8,311 nucleotides of DNA, taken from assembly GCA_031275255.1 (NCBI GenBank), contig JAISPA010000164.1:1-8311 (forward strand), read 5' to 3'. The DNA comes from Acidaminococcales bacterium (GTDB lineage: Bacteria; Bacillota; Negativicutes; Acidaminococcales; JAISLQ01). Both the position numbers and the translations under genes were made by a program. Of the stretch, positions 6,735 through 8,311 are shown in pieces. Below the pieces are notes generated by a model. That model ran no database searches. It was not told the DNA's origin and saw only the letters and a program-made list of their open reading frames with translations. Each line of letters opens with the position of its first letter. Position 1 is the stretch's first letter.

Positions 6735-7720
6735 GGGCCGTTCATCTCCCGGAGTTCTTCCACCGTCAGAAAATGCGGGTTGGCGCCGGAACTGTACTCA
6801 AAGTTCTCCGGCACCGGCCGGCCGCGCTCCCCGTCAAGGCTGCGCTCATAATCTATTGACTGAGCGAAGTCTATAGTGGGTTTTATCACATAATACCCGG
6901 CAAACTCTACCGTTATATAATAACTGTCCGCCGGGCACATTACCTCGTGCAGCTTCTCGCCCGGGCGGATGCCGGTGATCTTTACCGGAATGTGCGGCGC
7001 GATCGCTTTCGCCAGGTCGAGTATGCGCATGGAAGGTATTTTAGGCACGAAAAGCTCTCCGCCCCTCATCCTTTTAAAACTCTCCAGCACAAATTCCACC
7101 CCGTCTTCCAACCGCAGCCAGAACCGGGTCATGCCCGGATGGGTTACCGGCAGCTCTTTAGCCCCTTTTGCCGCCAGTTCCCGGAAAAACGGCGCCACCG
7201 AGCCGCGCGAACCCACCACGTTGCCGTAACGGACGACGGAAAAGACGGTCGGCCGGTTGCCGGCAAGGTTGTTGGCCGCAATAAACAACTTGTCGGAGGC
7301 CAGCTTGGTCGCCCCGTAAAGGTTGATCGGGTTGGCCGCCTTGTCGGTGGAAAGGGCGATTACCTTCTCCGCCTTGCATTCCAGGGCGGCGTTGATGACG
7401 TTTTGCGCGCCCATCACGTTGGTCTTGATACATTCCATGGGATTGTACTCGGCGGCCGGCACCTGTTTCAGGGCGGCGGCGTGCACCACGCAATCGACGT
7501 CGCGCATGGCCTGCAGCAGGCGGTGCTCGTCGCGTACGTCGCCGAGAAAATAGCGCATGCAGGGCTGATTGAAAGTCTGCCTCATCTCAAACTGTTTGAG
7601 CTCGTCCCGGGAAAAAACGATCACCCGGCGCGGCTTGTAGCCGGCAAGAAGCGTCTTTATGAACATCCGGCCGAAGGAACCGGTGCCGCCTGTAACCATC
7701 ACCGCTTTATCGTTAAACAT
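6731..7720 (-). CDS. pseB: PseB, UDP-N-acetylglucosamine 4,6-dehydratase (inverting)
   Basis: The first committed enzyme of Pse synthesis. It dehydrates UDP-GlcNAc at C4/C6 with inversion at C5 to the 4-keto-6-deoxy altrose nucleotide, using tightly bound NADP. The protein has 329 aa and is a short extended SDR (FlaA1 type), not the large membrane-anchored PglF/WbpM type, because no membrane segments precede the fold. Seen: the glycine-rich loop VTGGTGSFGRMF (residues 9-20); GDVRDEHRL (60-68); HAAALKQVP (80-88); the catalytic set STDKAANPINLYGATK (124-139), with Asp126, Lys127, Tyr135 and Lys139; VRYGNVVGSRGSVAPFF in the substrate region; and GIRPGEKLHEVM near the C-terminus. The ATG at 7720 has a strong GGGAGG ribosome site about 7 bases upstream. 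Its stop overlaps pseC, which accepts its unstable product. Confidence 0.96.
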   Translation of the reverse strand: MFNDKAVMVTGGTGSFGRMFIKTLLAGYKPRRVIVFSRDELKQFEMRQTFNQPCMRYFLGDVRDEHRLLQAMRDVDCVVHAAALKQVPAAEYNPMECIKTNVMGAQNVINAALECKAEKVIALSTDKAANPINLYGATKLASDKLFIAANNLAGNRPTVFSVVRYGNVVGSRGSVAPFFRELAAKGAKELPVTHPGMTRFWLRLEDGVEFVLESFKRMRGGELFVPKIPSMRILDLAKAIAPHIPVKITGIRPGEKLHEVMCPADSYYITVEFAGYYVIKPTIDFAQSIDYERSLDGERGRPVPENFEYSSGANPHFLTVEELREMNGP

Positions 7721-7754
7721 GCCTGTCCTCCCCGCTGCTTATCGCTGAAATAAC

Positions 7755-7770
7755 CCGGCCGTACCGCCGG
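7755..7770 (-). repeat. Small hairpin between the upstream gene and pseB
   Basis: CCGGC (7755-7759) and GCCGG (7766-7770) can pair over a 6-base loop. On the minus strand it is followed by GTTATTT, a very weak T-tract. It sits 13 bases after the upstream stop and about 35 bases before the pseB start. It could slow or partly end transcription before pseB, but the short stem makes this uncertain. Confidence 0.25.
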
Positions 7771-7783
7771 AGCGCGCGCCTGT

Positions 7784-8311
7784 TCAGCCGCCTGTCCGGA
7801 TCAGCCGTCGCCAGACTATGTATAGCTGTTGGCCGTAAACCCGTTCGCGCAAAGTATCTTCCGCGAGAAAACTCACGGCGTATTCAAGGTCGGCGTTGCC
7901 GCCCAGCCGCGCTTTTTTGTCCGGGCAAAGCCCGCCGTATTCTTCCTGGGCGGCGGCACGTGCGATCATCCTGCCCCGGTCGCGGATCACCGGAAATATC
8001 TTCAGCCGCCCGATGAGTTCCGCCAATTTCGCCCCGTCCGCCAGCGCCGCCCGGGCGTCTTCCAGAAGACCAGCCTGCGCCAGCATTCCGTTGTACAGCG
8101 GCTTTTCCGGGGCGATAAGGGTAAACTCCCCTTCGCCCCGGGCAAAAGAGACGAAAACGTCGAAACAGGTCCGCTCCTTGCCGGCCGCACCGAGAAAAGC
8201 GGATTTTTCCGGCCAATACAGCTCCCAGGCGCCGGCTGCTTCATTCCATACTTCTATCCAGTCAAAAACCGAATTGCCGACAAGCGGCGAATACAGGCCG
8301 ATATGCCGCCA
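7784..8311 (-). CDS. Unrecognised protein, C-terminal 175 residues only
   Basis: One frame is open from the window edge (codon TGG at 8311-8309) to TGA at 7784-7786, so the gene starts outside. I do not recognise it. The visible first third is rich in tryptophan and other aromatics (VFDWIEVWNEAAGAWELYWP), suggesting a beta-rich domain. The rest is charged and mostly helical (LLEDARAALADGAKLAELIG, then DRGRMIARAAAQEEYGG), ending QLYIVWRRLIRTGG. No signal peptide, membrane helix or known catalytic motif is visible in this part. It lies 63 bases upstream of pseB on the same strand, so it is probably co-transcribed and may belong to flagellar or glycan functions. The open frame and its same-strand position support a real gene; the function is unknown. 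Confidence 0.75.
   Translation of the reverse strand, partial: WRHIGLYSPLVGNSVFDWIEVWNEAAGAWELYWPEKSAFLGAAGKERTCFDVFVSFARGEGEFTLIAPEKPLYNGMLAQAGLLEDARAALADGAKLAELIGRLKIFPVIRDRGRMIARAAAQEEYGGLCPDKKARLGGNADLEYAVSFLAEDTLRERVYGQQLYIVWRRLIRTGG

Noticed and set aside
6947..7753. 268-residue plus-strand open frame antisense to pseB
   Set aside because: It is the mirror of the pseB reading frame, with an Arg/His/Gly-rich composition typical of shadow translation and no motifs.
1..8311. CRISPR arrays, tRNA or rRNA genes, insertion sequences
   Set aside because: I saw no regularly spaced direct repeats, cloverleaf-like segments, rRNA-like conserved stretches or transposase motifs on either strand.

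Overview
The window is about 54% GC by eye and almost fully coding. Every convincing gene lies on the minus strand, so transcription runs from high to low coordinates. The genes form most of a pseudaminic acid (Pse) operon, the pathway that makes the nine-carbon sugar used to glycosylate flagellins or surface polysaccharides. The organism is therefore probably a motile or glycan-coated bacterium. The Pse-associated methylase and the Gfo/Idh plus ATP-grasp partners would suit an anaerobic Firmicute such as a Negativicutes or Clostridia member, but that placement is only a guess.

Layout in transcription order: the 3' end of an unrecognised gene (8311-7784); pseB, UDP-GlcNAc 4,6-dehydratase/5-epimerase (7720-6731); pseC, PLP aminotransferase (6734-5580); a 128-base gap holding a terminator-like hairpin that points the other way; a Pse-associated SAM methyltransferase (5451-4819); pseF, CMP-Pse synthetase (4822-4115); pseG, UDP-sugar hydrolase (4118-3030); a Gfo/Idh/MocA oxidoreductase broken by a one-base frameshift (2986-1800); a 246-base gap with a strong GC-rich hairpin; and an ATP-grasp ligase fused to a C-terminal Rossmann domain (1553 to beyond base 1). 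Three junctions are 4-base ATGA stop/start overlaps, which suggests translational coupling.

PseB and PseC turn UDP-GlcNAc into the 4-amino-altrosamine nucleotide. After N-acetylation (PseH, not seen here), PseG removes UDP. PseI (not seen here) condenses the free sugar with phosphoenolpyruvate, and PseF activates the product as CMP-Pse. The methylase, oxidoreductase and ATP-grasp enzyme are not part of the core pathway. They look like a tailoring set that could place a methylated or amide-linked substituent on Pse, which is the most interesting biological idea in the window.

The main sequence oddities are a perfect 21-base inverted repeat with a 2-base spacer near the left edge, inside the ATP-grasp reading frame, and the frameshift in the oxidoreductase. 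The ATP-grasp gene is easy to miss because it runs off the window edge and starts with TTG.
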